This document shows, in pieces, positions 7,632-15,897 of a stretch of DNA of 64,000 nucleotides. Source of the DNA: Nocardioides allogilvus (GTDB taxonomy: Bacteria > Actinomycetota > Actinomycetes > Propionibacteriales > Nocardioidaceae); contig NZ_PZYX01000006.1 in NCBI RefSeq assembly GCF_003047285.1, positions 124,001 through 188,000 of the forward strand. The letters run 5' to 3'. The stretch's first letter is position 1. The number at the start of each line of letters is the position of its first letter. The notes below the pieces were generated by a model that made no database searches, was not told where the DNA came from, and was given only the letters and a program-made list of their open reading frames with translations. The position numbers were made by a program, and so were the translations under genes.

Positions 7632-8620
7632 GCAACCGCTACACCGATCACGACCAGGAGCACTACGAGCGACCGCGCCGCCGCACCCGCCCCCGCACCA
7701 AGGACCGCCCGACCTACGACGACGCCGTTCCCGGAGTCGTCGTGACCGTCGACCGCGGCCGGTTCACGCTCCTGATCGACGGCCGGACCGTGATGGCGAT
7801 GAAGTCGCGACCGCTCGGCCGCAAGGGCGTCGTCGTGGGCGATCGCGTCCGCGTCGTCGGCGACGTGTCCGGGGTCGACGGATCGCTCGCGCGGATCGTC
7901 GAGGTCGTGCCGCGCACGACCACGCTGCGCCGTACCGCCGATGACGACGACCCGGTCGAGCGGGTCATCGTCTCCAACGCCGACCAGCTCGTCGTCGTCA
8001 CCGCGCTGGCCGATCCCGAGCCTCGGCCGCGGCTGATCGACCGGGCACTGGTCGCTGCCTTCGATGCCGGTATGGCGCCGCTCCTGTGCCTCACCAAGGC
8101 CGACCTCGCCGACCCGGAGGTCCTGCTCTCCACCTATCGCTCACTCGGCGTGCCGTGGGTCGTCACCGAGCGCGGCGGCGATCTCGCTGAGGTGCGCGAC
8201 CGCCTGCGCGGGCGCACCAGCGTCTTCGTCGGGCACTCGGGCGTCGGCAAGTCGACGCTGGTCAACGCGTTGATCCCCACCGCCAACCGCGACGTCGGCA
8301 TCGTCAACGCGGTCACCGGCCGCGGCCGCCACACCTCGACGTCGGCCTACCTCCTCGAGCTGCCCGACGGCGACGGCTGGATCATCGACACCCCCGGCAT
8401 CCGCTCCTTCGGGCTCGCGCACGTCCAGCCCGAGGACCTGATCAGCGCGTTCCCCGACCTCGAGGAGATGACCGAGGACTGCCCCCGCGGCTGCACCCAC
8501 GGCACCGACGAGCCCGAGTGCGGGCTCGACGTCGCGGTGACCGACGGCGAGGCCGACCCCGATCGCGTCGAGTCCTTCCGCCGGCTCCTCGCCGCGCGCG
8601 AGGGTGCGGCGGACTACTGA
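7628..8620 (+). CDS. rsgA: Ribosome small-subunit-dependent GTPase A
   Basis: 330 residues. It is a circularly permuted GTPase that helps 30S maturation. The motif order is permuted as expected: G4 LTKADL near residue 155, then G1 [14 protein letters not shown] near 200, then G3 DTPG near 254. The N-terminal OB-type domain (about 35-95) includes [15 protein letters not shown]-terminal zinc site has [16 protein letters not shown]. The first 30 residues are rich in Arg and charged and look disordered. It is translationally coupled to aroA (GTGA). Its last bases overlap the convergent DUF2231 gene by 7 nt. Confidence 0.96.
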   Translation: MSNRYTDHDQEHYERPRRRTRPRTKDRPTYDDAVPGVVVTVDRGRFTLLIDGRTVMAMKSRPLGRKGVVVGDRVRVVGDVSGVDGSLARIVEVVPRTTTLRRTADDDDPVERVIVSNADQLVVVTALADPEPRPRLIDRALVAAFDAGMAPLLCLTKADLADPEVLLSTYRSLGVPWVVTERGGDLAEVRDRLRGRTSVFVGHSGVGKSTLVNALIPTANRDVGIVNAVTGRGRHTSTSAYLLELPDGDGWIIDTPGIRSFGLAHVQPEDLISAFPDLEEMTEDCPRGCTHGTDEPECGLDVAVTDGEADPDRVESFRRLLAAREGAADY

Positions 8621-9084
8621 CCCCAGACGGCCCGCGACCCGGAGTCGCCGGCCAGGAACACCAGCACCAGCAGCCCGATCGCGCCGACGACGAGCAACGC
8701 CATCGCGATCCAGCCGAGGACGCCCTTCGTCTCGCGGGCGCCGCGCCCCGACGCCAGCGCGGACGGGCCACCCAGCGCCCAGGCGGCAAGCAGGGCGTCG
8801 ACGACGAAGGTCAGCGACCAGGTGCGCAGCAGCTCGCCCCACTCCTCGTGGTCCTCGACCAGCGGCTCCAGCTCGGGCCGGGCGTCGAGCAGCGACTCCC
8901 CCGCCTGCACCGCGACCACGGCGCTGATCGCGACGGCGACGGAGAGCGCGACGAGCGGCCAGCGCAGCAGCCAGCGCCACCTCGGGAGGAGGGCGTAGGC
9001 GAGGCCGGCGAGGGCGGCGAGCGGTCCGAGGACCACGACCGCGTGCACGACCAGGGGGTGCAGCGGCAGGCCGTTGATCTCCAT
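8614..9084 (-). CDS. DUF2231 membrane protein
   Basis: 156 residues opening MEINGLPLHPLVVHAVVVLG, the LHPLVVH signature of DUF2231 proteins. Four hydrophobic segments are predicted (about 10-30, 39-57, 88-107 and 128-150). The function of the family is not established. Some members are near cytochrome or redox genes, but nothing here supports that. The start at ATG 9084 is supported by a TANNNT box 6 nt upstream. It is divergent from hisN. Confidence 0.8.
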   Translation of the reverse strand: MEINGLPLHPLVVHAVVVLGPLAALAGLAYALLPRWRWLLRWPLVALSVAVAISAVVAVQAGESLLDARPELEPLVEDHEEWGELLRTWSLTFVVDALLAAWALGGPSALASGRGARETKGVLGWIAMALLVVGAIGLLVLVFLAGDSGSRAVWGQ

Positions 9085-9090
9085 GGGTTC

Positions 9091-9096
9091 ACGGTA
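9091..9096 (-). promoter_or_regulatory. -10 box of a leaderless promoter (DUF2231 gene)
   Basis: On the minus strand TACCGT stands 6 nt before ATG 9084. It lies back to back with the hisN promoter, 17 nt away. Confidence 0.5.
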
Positions 9097-9113
9097 GTCG
9101 GCATGGGTGGCAA

Positions 9114-9119
9114 TAGCCT
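9114..9119 (+). promoter_or_regulatory. -10 box of a leaderless promoter (hisN)
   Basis: TAGCCT ends 7 nt before ATG 9127 and there is no Shine-Dalgarno sequence. The box supports ATG 9127 over the upstream in-frame ATG at 9103. Confidence 0.55.
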
Positions 9120-9126
9120 GTGGACC

Positions 9127-10026
9127 ATGCCCATCAACGGCCCCACCGACTACACCGACGACCTGCGCCTCGCGCACGTGCTGGCTGACGACGCCGACTC
9201 GCTGACGATGTCACGGTTCAAGGCGCTGGACCTGCACGTGATGAGCAAGCCCGACCTCACTCCCGTGACGGACGCCGACCAGGCGGTGGAGGAGGGCATC
9301 CGCCGTACGCTCTCGCGCGCCCGGTCCCGTGACGCGGTCCTCGGCGAGGAGCAGGGCTCCTCCGGGCACAGCCAGCGGCAGTGGATCATCGACCCGATCG
9401 ACGGCACCAAGAACTTCGTCCGCGGGGTGCCCGTCTGGGCCACCCTGATCGCGCTGGCCGTCGACGACGAGGTCGTCGTCGGGGTCGTCTCGGCGCCGGC
9501 CCTGCAGCGACGCTGGTGGGCCGTCAAGGGCGGCGGTGCATGGACCGGGCGCTCGCTGATGAAGGCGACGAAGTGCGAGGTCTCCGACGTCCGCCGGCTC
9601 GAGGACGCCTCCTTGTCCTACAGCTCGCTCTCGGGCTGGGACGAGCGCGAACGGCTGCAGGACTTCATCTCGCTCTCCCGGCGCTGCTGGCGCACCCGGG
9701 CGTACGGCGACTTCTGGTCCTACATGCTCCTGGCAGAGGGGACCGTCGACCTGGCGGCCGAGCCGGAGCTGGAGCTCTACGACATGGCGGCCCTCGACGT
9801 GATCGTGCGCGAGGCCGGCGGCCGGTTCACCGCCCTCGACGGCACGGACGGGCCGTACGGCGGCAACGCCATCGCCAGCAACGGCCACCTGCACGACGCG
9901 GCGCTGTCCTTCCTCGGTTCGATGTCGCACGACGACACCGATCCGGACTCGCGTCCGAGCGGCTCGGGGTCGGTGCACGACCTGCGGGCGAGATGGCCAC
10001 TGTCGCCCGACGACGCAAGTGACTAG
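9127..10026 (+). CDS. hisN: Histidinol-phosphatase, inositol-monophosphatase family
   Basis: 299 residues of the inositol monophosphatase fold. Metal-site motifs are VTDADQAVEE (about 47-56), GEEQG (about 75-79), IIDPIDGTKNFVRGVPVWA (about 89-107, the DPxDGTxN signature) and LYDMAALDVIVREAGG (about 218-233). In actinobacteria this type next to aroA/rsgA provides the histidinol-phosphatase step of histidine synthesis. A general inositol monophosphatase activity cannot be excluded from sequence alone. The C-terminal 30 residues are polar and poorly conserved in type. It is transcribed divergently from DUF2231. Confidence 0.87.
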   Translation: MPINGPTDYTDDLRLAHVLADDADSLTMSRFKALDLHVMSKPDLTPVTDADQAVEEGIRRTLSRARSRDAVLGEEQGSSGHSQRQWIIDPIDGTKNFVRGVPVWATLIALAVDDEVVVGVVSAPALQRRWWAVKGGGAWTGRSLMKATKCEVSDVRRLEDASLSYSSLSGWDERERLQDFISLSRRCWRTRAYGDFWSYMLLAEGTVDLAAEPELELYDMAALDVIVREAGGRFTALDGTDGPYGGNAIASNGHLHDAALSFLGSMSHDDTDPDSRPSGSGSVHDLRARWPLSPDDASD

Positions 10027-10060
10027 CGTGACGGGAGACACACGACCCGCGGAGGAAGCC

Positions 10061-10492
10061 ATGCGCATCAACGACGTACTCAAGGGCAAGCCCAGCCACG
10101 ACGTCATCACCATCAGCCCCGAGGCCAGCGTGCGGGAGCTGGTCGCCCTTCTGTCCGAGCACAACGTCGGAGCCCTGATCGTCAGCACCGACGGCGAGAC
10201 CGTCGAGGGGATCGTGAGCGAGCGCGACGTCGTGCGCCGGCTCAACGATCGCCACGACGTCCTCGACGCGGCCGTGGCCGAGATCATGACCACGACCGTG
10301 CGGACCTGCGAGGGCGAGGAAGCCCTCACCGAGCTGATGCAGGTCATGACCGAGCACCGCATCCGGCATGTGCCCGTCGTGACCGCCGGCAAGCTGACCG
10401 GCATCATCAGCATCGGCGACGTGGTGAAGAATCGCATCGGCGAGCTCGAGTTCGAGCGCGACCAGCTGGACAACTACGTCCACCAGACCTGA
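10061..10492 (+). CDS. CBS-domain protein
   Basis: 143 residues that consist almost only of two CBS motifs (about 5-62, VITISPEASVRELVALLSEH to GIVSERDVVRRL, and about 75-135, TVRTCEGEEALTEL to GIISIGDVVKNRI). Paired CBS motifs bind adenine nucleotides or related ligands and act as energy sensors. No catalytic domain is attached, so the protein must act on a partner that is not identified here. The start at ATG 10061 has a strong Shine-Dalgarno GGAGGAA. The gene is 34 nt after hisN and 18 nt before the FKBP gene. Confidence 0.88.
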   Translation: MRINDVLKGKPSHDVITISPEASVRELVALLSEHNVGALIVSTDGETVEGIVSERDVVRRLNDRHDVLDAAVAEIMTTTVRTCEGEEALTELMQVMTEHRIRHVPVVTAGKLTGIISIGDVVKNRIGELEFERDQLDNYVHQT

Positions 10493-10510
10493 GCACACCA
10501 ACCGGAAGGT

Positions 10511-10885
10511 ATGACCATGGACAAGCCCGACGTCGACCCGCACATCGGAGACGCCCCCGCCGACCTGGAGATCACCGACCTCGTCGAGGGTGACGGCGCG
10601 GAGGCCACTTCCGGCTCGACCGTGTCCGTGCACTACGTCGGCGTGGCCCACTCGACCGGCGAGGAGTTCGACGCCTCCTACAACCGCGGCGACGCGCTCA
10701 ACTTCCGCCTCGGCATCGGCCAGGTCATCCAGGGCTGGGACACCGGCGTGCAGGGCATGAAGGTCGGCGGTCGTCGTCGCCTCGTGATCCCGCCGCACCT
10801 CGGCTACGGCGACCGCGGAGCCGGCGGCGCCATCAAGCCCGGCGAGACGCTGATCTTCGTGGTGGACCTGCTCAAGGTCAGCTGA
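10511..10885 (+). CDS. FKBP-type peptidyl-prolyl isomerase
   Basis: 124 residues, one cytoplasmic FKBP domain with SVHYVGVAHSTGEEFDASY (about 39-57), FRLGIGQVIQGWDTGVQGMK (about 66-85) and RRLVIPPHLGYGDRGAG (about 90-106), which include the usual Tyr, Asp, Phe, Val/Ile and Trp pocket residues. It catalyses cis-trans isomerisation of Xaa-Pro bonds and helps folding. There is no signal peptide. ATG 10511 and ATG 10517 are both possible. The GGAAGG Shine-Dalgarno fits the second slightly better. Confidence 0.93.
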   Translation: MTMDKPDVDPHIGDAPADLEITDLVEGDGAEATSGSTVSVHYVGVAHSTGEEFDASYNRGDALNFRLGIGQVIQGWDTGVQGMKVGGRRRLVIPPHLGYGDRGAGGAIKPGETLIFVVDLLKVS

Positions 10886-10888
10886 GTG

Positions 10889-11134
10889 CTACCAGGGGAC
10901 GTCGATCTCGGCGTCCCCTGAGGCCACTCGGGCCGACTGGCCCGCGAGCGTCACGACGTCGCCCGCCACGAGCTGGCGGCCACGTCGCATCTCGACCTCG
11001 CCGTTGACCCTGACCTGGCCGTCGGCCAGCACCGGCTTGGCGTCGGATCCCGACTCGACCAGGTTGGCGAGCTTGAGGAACTGCCCGAGCCGGATCTTCT
11101 CGTCACGGATGGGCACGTCCACGGGTTCACTCAT
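10889..11134 (-). CDS. RNA-binding S4 domain protein
   Basis: 81 residues forming a single S4 RNA-binding domain of the RlbP/YbcJ type: IRLGQFLKLANLVESGSDAK, then VLADGQVRVNGEVEMRRGRQL and VAGDVV. S4 domains bind structured RNA, often on ribosomal subunits. No catalytic part is present. It lies 5 nt downstream of the DUF445 gene on the same strand, so the two are probably one transcript, and it converges tail to tail with the FKBP gene. Confidence 0.87.
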   Translation of the reverse strand: MSEPVDVPIRDEKIRLGQFLKLANLVESGSDAKPVLADGQVRVNGEVEMRRGRQLVAGDVVTLAGQSARVASGDAEIDVPW

Positions 11135-11139
11135 GGGAC

Positions 11140-12411
11140 TCAGTGAACCAGCAGGCTGATCGCGTGGATCAGCACACCCACGAGTCCACCCACGATCGTG
11201 CCGTTGATCCGGATGAACTGCAGGTCGCGGCCCACGTGCAGCTCGATGCGGCGCGCGGCCTCCTTGCCGTCCCAGCGCTCGATGGTGTGGGTGATGACGG
11301 CGGTCAGCTCGGCGCCGTACCGCGAGACCGCGAAGACCGCGATGTCGGCCGCGGTCCGGTCGAGCTTCTCGCGCAGCTCGGCGTCGGTGCGCAGTCGCTC
11401 GGCGAAGGCACTGAGCTCGAGGAGCATCCGCTCGCGGACCGCGCCCTGGGGGTCGCGCACCGATGAGAGCAGCGCCGCGCGCATCGCCTTCCACAGCGAG
11501 ATCGCGGTGCTGACGACCTGCGGGTGGTCGAGCAACCGCTCCTTGAAGCGCTCCGCGCGCTCCATGGTCCGCGGATCGGTGAGCAGGTCCTGGCCCAGCT
11601 GGGCGAGCATCGAGTCGATGGCGCCGCGGGCGTGGTGGCCGGGGGTGTCACGGATGTCGGCGATCCAGCGGATGGCCTCGAGGTGGAGGCGCTGGGTGAC
11701 GGCCTCGTTGAGGCGCGGTGGCGCCCACCACGGCGCGCGCTCGCTGAGCACCTCGGTGAACGTCTCGCCGTTGTGCACCAGCCAGCGGTGCAGCTCCTCC
11801 AGCGCGAGGTCGACGACGCCGTGGTGCAGGTCGTCGCGCACCGCCTCGGTGATGAGGCTGCCCAGGATGGGCGCGATCGGCTCCTCGCGGAAGCGGGGCA
11901 CGAAGGCGTCGGTGACGAGGTCGGCGATGTGCTCGTCGCGGACCTTGCCGAGCGCGATCGCGGCGACGTCAGAGACCTCGTCGACCACGCGCCGCGCATT
12001 GGCGGGGTCGGAGAGCCAGTCGCCGACGCGGGCCGAGATCAGCGCCGCGGCCGTGCGGTCGCGGATGATGTCCTCCTGGAGGAAGTTCTCCCCCACGAAC
12101 TCCTCGAGACCCTTGCCGAGCTCGTCCTTGCGCTTGGGGATCAGCGCAGTGTGCGGGATCGGGATGCCGAGCGGGTGCTTGAACAGCGCCGTCACCGCGA
12201 ACCAGTCGGCGATGGCGCCGACCATCGACGCCTCTGCGCCGGCGTTGACGAAGCCCCAGGCGCCGTCGCGCCCCAGCGTGGCGACGTAGACGATCGCGGC
12301 CAGCACGAGCAGCGAGACGGCGACGGTCCGCATCTGCCGGAGCCCTCGACGCCGTGCCTCGTCGGCGGCGGGGTCGGGGGTGATGATCGAGATCGGTGCG
12401 GGGATGGCCAC
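11140..12411 (-). CDS. DUF445 family membrane protein
   Basis: 423 residues. The N-terminal membrane helix (about 27-46, MRTVAVSLLVLAAIVYVATL) is followed by the DUF445 signature VGAIADWFAVTALFKHPLGIPIPHTALIPKRK split over about 63-95. A long helical soluble region then leads to a C-terminal membrane helix (about 403-422). The family plan is a protein with both ends in the membrane and a large coiled domain between. Its function is unknown. The GTG start at 12411 has a GAGAGGA Shine-Dalgarno. It is followed by the S4 gene and is divergent from the nucleotidyltransferase gene. Confidence 0.85.
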   Translation of the reverse strand: MAIPAPISIITPDPAADEARRRGLRQMRTVAVSLLVLAAIVYVATLGRDGAWGFVNAGAEASMVGAIADWFAVTALFKHPLGIPIPHTALIPKRKDELGKGLEEFVGENFLQEDIIRDRTAAALISARVGDWLSDPANARRVVDEVSDVAAIALGKVRDEHIADLVTDAFVPRFREEPIAPILGSLITEAVRDDLHHGVVDLALEELHRWLVHNGETFTEVLSERAPWWAPPRLNEAVTQRLHLEAIRWIADIRDTPGHHARGAIDSMLAQLGQDLLTDPRTMERAERFKERLLDHPQVVSTAISLWKAMRAALLSSVRDPQGAVRERMLLELSAFAERLRTDAELREKLDRTAADIAVFAVSRYGAELTAVITHTIERWDGKEAARRIELHVGRDLQFIRINGTIVGGLVGVLIHAISLLVH

Positions 12412-12436
12412 GCCGAGATCCTCTCAGGCGTGCCGA

Positions 12437-12442
12437 TACTCT
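12437..12442 (+). promoter_or_regulatory. -10 box of a leaderless promoter (TagD-like gene)
   Basis: TACTCT lies 6 nt before ATG 12449 with no Shine-Dalgarno sequence. Confidence 0.55.
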
Positions 12443-12448
12443 TCGCGC

Positions 12449-12844
12449 ATGTCCCGCACCGTCATCACCTTCGGCACCTTCGACGTCTTCCACGTCGGAC
12501 ACCTGCGGGTCCTGGAGCGCGCCGCCGAGCTGGGCGACCGGTTGGTCGTGGGCGTGTCGGCCGATGCCCTGAACATGAAGAAGAAGGGCCGGGTCCCGGT
12601 CTTCAGCGAGAAGGAGCGGCTGGCGATCGTCGCCGCCCTCCGGGTCGTCGACGAGGTCTTCGTCGAGGAGAGCCTGGAGGCCAAGCGCGACTACATCGTC
12701 GAGCACGGCGCCGACGTCCTGGTGATGGGCGACGACTGGGCCGGCAAGTTCGACGAGTTCTCCGACGTGTGCAAGGTCGTCTACCTCACCCGCACTCCTG
12801 CCATCTCCACGACCGCGATCATCGAACACATCGCGGACATGTAG
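12449..12844 (+). CDS. TagD-like cytidylyltransferase (glycerol-3-phosphate type)
   Basis: 131 residues of the nucleotidyltransferase superfamily. The nucleotide-binding HxGH is in ITFGTFDVFHVGHLRVLERA (about 6-25). The lysine-rich loop is NMKKKGRVPVFSEKERLAIV, and the closing motif RTPAISTT is near residue 117. The length and motifs match glycerol-3-phosphate cytidylyltransferase (TagD), which makes CDP-glycerol for teichoic-acid-type polymers. Other small alcohol-phosphate substrates are possible, and no teichoic acid gene is nearby. Its TAG stop overlaps the GTG start of the metalloprotease gene by one base, which implies co-expression. Confidence 0.85.
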   Translation: MSRTVITFGTFDVFHVGHLRVLERAAELGDRLVVGVSADALNMKKKGRVPVFSEKERLAIVAALRVVDEVFVEESLEAKRDYIVEHGADVLVMGDDWAGKFDEFSDVCKVVYLTRTPAISTTAIIEHIADM

Positions 12845-14307
12845 TGCGAGCCGTTGCCGGCCTGGTGCTGGCGCTCCTCGCGGTCCTGCTGCCTGTCGGC
12901 CAGGCGCCGTCGACAGCCGACAAGGCCGCGCCCTCGTCGCGCGACCTCACACTCGACCTGCGCGACGCCTATCTCGACGCCTCTTCCGACGCCTCTCACG
13001 ACGGCGCCGCCCGGTCCGCGCGCGGCCGCACCTCGGCACGGCCGAGCGATCCCGCCGACGGCTCCGGTGAGTTCTTCTGGGACCCCGCGGCTCCCCGCGG
13101 CCAGGTGTGCGGCGCCGCCGCGTGCGTGCACTACGTCACCACCACCTCGGACGCCCCTCCGCTGGCGTCCTCCGACGGCGTGACACCTGACTGGGTACGC
13201 CGCAGCCTGGACGTCACCGAGCTCGCGCTCGCTCGGATGGCGGAGCTCGGCTATCCGGGCGTGCCCTCCGACGCCGGTCGCGGCGGCAGCCCGCACTTCG
13301 ACGTCTACCTCGCCGACATCAGCCGGGCAGGGCTCTACGGCTACTGCGCGCCGGAGGCCCCGGTGCTGGGCGCGTCCGGTCAGGCCTCGTCCTACTGCGT
13401 GTTCGACGACGACTTCACGGGCTTCCCCAAGTCTGCCGACGACAGCCTGCGGGTGACCGCCGCTCACGAGCTGTTCCACGCGGTGCAGTTCGGCATGGAC
13501 GTGCACGAGGACCGCTGGTTCCTCGAGTCCACGGCCACCTGGATGGAGGAACAGGTCGCAGACGACGTCGACGACAACCGCCAGTACCTCTCCGCCGGCC
13601 AGCTCGGCCGACGCCACGTCCCGCTCGACCACTCCGCCGCCGACCTCGGCCTCTACGGGAACTGGATCTTCTTCCAGTTCCTGGCCCAGCGCTACGGCGT
13701 CGATGCCGTGCGGCAGGTCTGGGAGCTCGCGGCCACCGGTCCCGGTCGCCGCGACGACTTCTCGGTCAAGGCGGTCCGCCGGTTCGTCGAGAGCCGGGGC
13801 GGCTCCTTCCCCTCGGTCTACGCCTCCTTCGTGCACGCCAACCTGACGCCCCAGCACGGGTACGACGAGGGGCGGGCCTATCGCAGACCCGCGGTCGACG
13901 ACTCGGTGGGACTGGGGCCGGCCCGCCGTTCGTGGCGAGAGGAGCGCATCGCCGTACCCCACCTCACGGGGCATGCGATCTCCCTCCGACCGAAGTCGGG
14001 GCTCCGGGGCCGGGTCAGGCTGCGGCTGTCCGTGACGACGACCCGCTCCAGCGGTGCGGCGGCGACGGCGCGCGTGTTCCTCGAGTCCGGCAAGGTCGTC
14101 ACGCTGCCGATCCGGCTGCGGCGCGGCCACGGCGACCGGGTCGTGAAGTTCAGCGACAGGCGGGTGCGGCGTGTCGTCGTGGTGCTGGCCAACGCCTCGA
14201 CACGCTACGACTGCCGTCAGCGCACCCACTTCGCCTGCCAGGGCACGCCTCTCGACGAGGCCCAGCGATTCGGCCTCACCGCGAGTCTGCTCCGCGCGCA
14301 CCGTTGA
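12844..14307 (+). CDS. Secreted putative metalloprotease, MXAN_6640 type (copy 1)
   Basis: 487 residues from GTG 12844. A signal peptide (RAVAGLVLALLAVLLPVG, cleavage about residue 20-24) indicates export. The zinc motif HELFH is at 208-212, with a second glutamate in FLESTATWMEEQV (about 228) in gluzincin-like spacing. Upstream CGAAACVHYV and downstream DCRQRTHFACQG hold conserved Cys pairs, probably disulphides. The C-terminal 150 residues are beta-rich and Arg-rich. This plan matches the MXAN_6640 family of putative metalloproteases, with no known substrate. The gene overlaps the TagD-like stop by 1 nt. The next gene is a clear paralogue, so this is a tandem duplication. Confidence 0.8.
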   Translation: MRAVAGLVLALLAVLLPVGQAPSTADKAAPSSRDLTLDLRDAYLDASSDASHDGAARSARGRTSARPSDPADGSGEFFWDPAAPRGQVCGAAACVHYVTTTSDAPPLASSDGVTPDWVRRSLDVTELALARMAELGYPGVPSDAGRGGSPHFDVYLADISRAGLYGYCAPEAPVLGASGQASSYCVFDDDFTGFPKSADDSLRVTAAHELFHAVQFGMDVHEDRWFLESTATWMEEQVADDVDDNRQYLSAGQLGRRHVPLDHSAADLGLYGNWIFFQFLAQRYGVDAVRQVWELAATGPGRRDDFSVKAVRRFVESRGGSFPSVYASFVHANLTPQHGYDEGRAYRRPAVDDSVGLGPARRSWREERIAVPHLTGHAISLRPKSGLRGRVRLRLSVTTTRSSGAAATARVFLESGKVVTLPIRLRRGHGDRVVKFSDRRVRRVVVVLANASTRYDCRQRTHFACQGTPLDEAQRFGLTASLLRAHR

Positions 14308-14337
14308 CGTAACCTCGATCGCGAACTGGGGTCAGCG

Positions 14338-15897
14338 ATGAAGGGGATGTTCTGCGTGCGTAGGTCAACCATGCTTGCCGTGCTGGTGGGGCTGCTGCTC
14401 TCACCCCTGCCCGGTGCGATGCCCGTGGCGAGTGCCGACGACACGATGCTGCCGCCCGATCCCCATGCGAGGGTCGCGCTGAGCGCCCTCGACACCGCCG
14501 GACGCGTGCTGGCCGGCGACGCCCGCCCGACCGATCCCTCGGCGACGATCGCGCTGCGTGACCTGTGGGTCGCGCGCCCCGACCTCAGCGGTTCGGAGGC
14601 GGTCGAGGCCAACGCCCTGCTCGCCCGGCCGACCGACGGCTCCGCCGACCCGTTCGGCAACGGCTACACGGTGCCGTCGGAGAAGCAGTGCGGCGCCCAT
14701 GTGTGCGTGCACTACGTCCCGACGACCGCGGACGCGCCGCCCAGTGTCGACTGGGTCGCGCTGAGCCTGGCCACGATGGAGGCCGTCTACGAACGCGAGG
14801 TCACCCAGCTCGGCTACCGCGCGCCGCGCAGCGACGGCAACGCCGGGGGCGACGGCAAGCTCGACGTCTACCTCAAGGACCTCGGCGCCGGCCTCTACGG
14901 CTACTGCGCGGCCGAGTTCCGCAAGAAGGGCCGCACGGCCAGCGGCTTCTGCGTCCTCGACAACGACTACGCCGCTTCGCAGTTCCCGAGCCAGACGCCC
15001 GAGAACAACCTCACGGTGACCGCCGCCCACGAGTTCTTCCACGCGGTGCAGTACTCCTACGACTACAACGAGGACCCGTGGATGCTCGAGTCCACGGCCA
15101 CCTGGATGGAGGAGCAGGTCGCCGACCACATCAACGACAACCGGCAGTACCTCCGCTACAGCCAGCTGCAGGCAGCGTTCGTCCCCCTCGACGCGTTCAG
15201 CTCGACCTACGGCTTCCAGTACGGCAACTGGATCTTCTGGGAATACCTCACTTCGCGCTTCGGCACGAAGTTCGTGAAAAAGGCGTGGGAGTCGGCCGGC
15301 AGCCTGCGCCGCGACGGCGGTCGCTACTCGACCGACGCGATCGCGTCGGTGCTGCGCAAGAAGAAGAAGTCCTTCACCGACGTGTACGCCGACTTCGCGG
15401 CCGCGAACACCCACCCCACGAGCACCTACCCCGAGGCGGCCGGAGCGCCGGAGTATGCCGCGCCGTCCGTGCTCGCCGACGTCACGCTGACGCGCGCCGA
15501 CAAGAGGCACACGCAGCGCGCCAAGCTCGACCACCTCTCGGCCGACGCGATGCACGTGCGTCCCGGCGCCGACCTGGGTGGCAAGAAGTGGCGGCTGCGC
15601 GTCATCGTCCGCGGCCCCGGCCGCGCCACCAGTCCTGCTGCCCGCCTCGTGCTCCACCGGACCGACGGCACGATCGGCACCCGCAAGATGCGCTTCAACC
15701 GGCGCGGCCGGGCTCAGGCACTCGTTCCGTTCAGCTCGGCGAAGGTCGCCGCGGTGACGGTCTCGATCGCCAACGTCTCGACCCGCTTCCGGTGCAACAA
15801 GGGCACCAACTTCGCCTGTCACGGCCGGGCGATCGACGAGAACAAGAAGTTCGCGATCGTGACCAAGGCCGTCAAGAAGCGGAAGCGTCGCCGCTGA
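14338..15897 (+). CDS. Secreted putative metalloprotease, MXAN_6640 type (copy 2)
   Basis: 519 residues with a signal peptide (MLAVLVGLLLSPLPGAMPVASA). HEFFH is at 231-235 and the downstream glutamate is in MLESTATWMEEQVADHINDN (about 251). The paired-Cys motifs CGAHVCVHYV and RCNKGTNFACHG align with copy 1, as does the block NDNRQYL...YGNWIFW. It has an extra N-terminal stretch of about 40 residues and a very basic C-terminal tail (VKKRKRRR). Both copies keep all zinc-site residues, so both look active. They lie 30 nt apart and are probably co-transcribed. The last 26 nt overlap the aldo/keto reductase gene on the other strand. Confidence 0.8.
   Translation: MKGMFCVRRSTMLAVLVGLLLSPLPGAMPVASADDTMLPPDPHARVALSALDTAGRVLAGDARPTDPSATIALRDLWVARPDLSGSEAVEANALLARPTDGSADPFGNGYTVPSEKQCGAHVCVHYVPTTADAPPSVDWVALSLATMEAVYEREVTQLGYRAPRSDGNAGGDGKLDVYLKDLGAGLYGYCAAEFRKKGRTASGFCVLDNDYAASQFPSQTPENNLTVTAAHEFFHAVQYSYDYNEDPWMLESTATWMEEQVADHINDNRQYLRYSQLQAAFVPLDAFSSTYGFQYGNWIFWEYLTSRFGTKFVKKAWESAGSLRRDGGRYSTDAIASVLRKKKKSFTDVYADFAAANTHPTSTYPEAAGAPEYAAPSVLADVTLTRADKRHTQRAKLDHLSADAMHVRPGADLGGKKWRLRVIVRGPGRATSPAARLVLHRTDGTIGTRKMRFNRRGRAQALVPFSSAKVAAVTVSIANVSTRFRCNKGTNFACHGRAIDENKKFAIVTKAVKKRKRRR

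Noticed and set aside
11524..12843. Long in-frame extension upstream of the first metalloprotease
   Set aside because: It is antisense to DUF445 and out of frame with the TagD-like gene. The signal peptide starts at GTG 12844.
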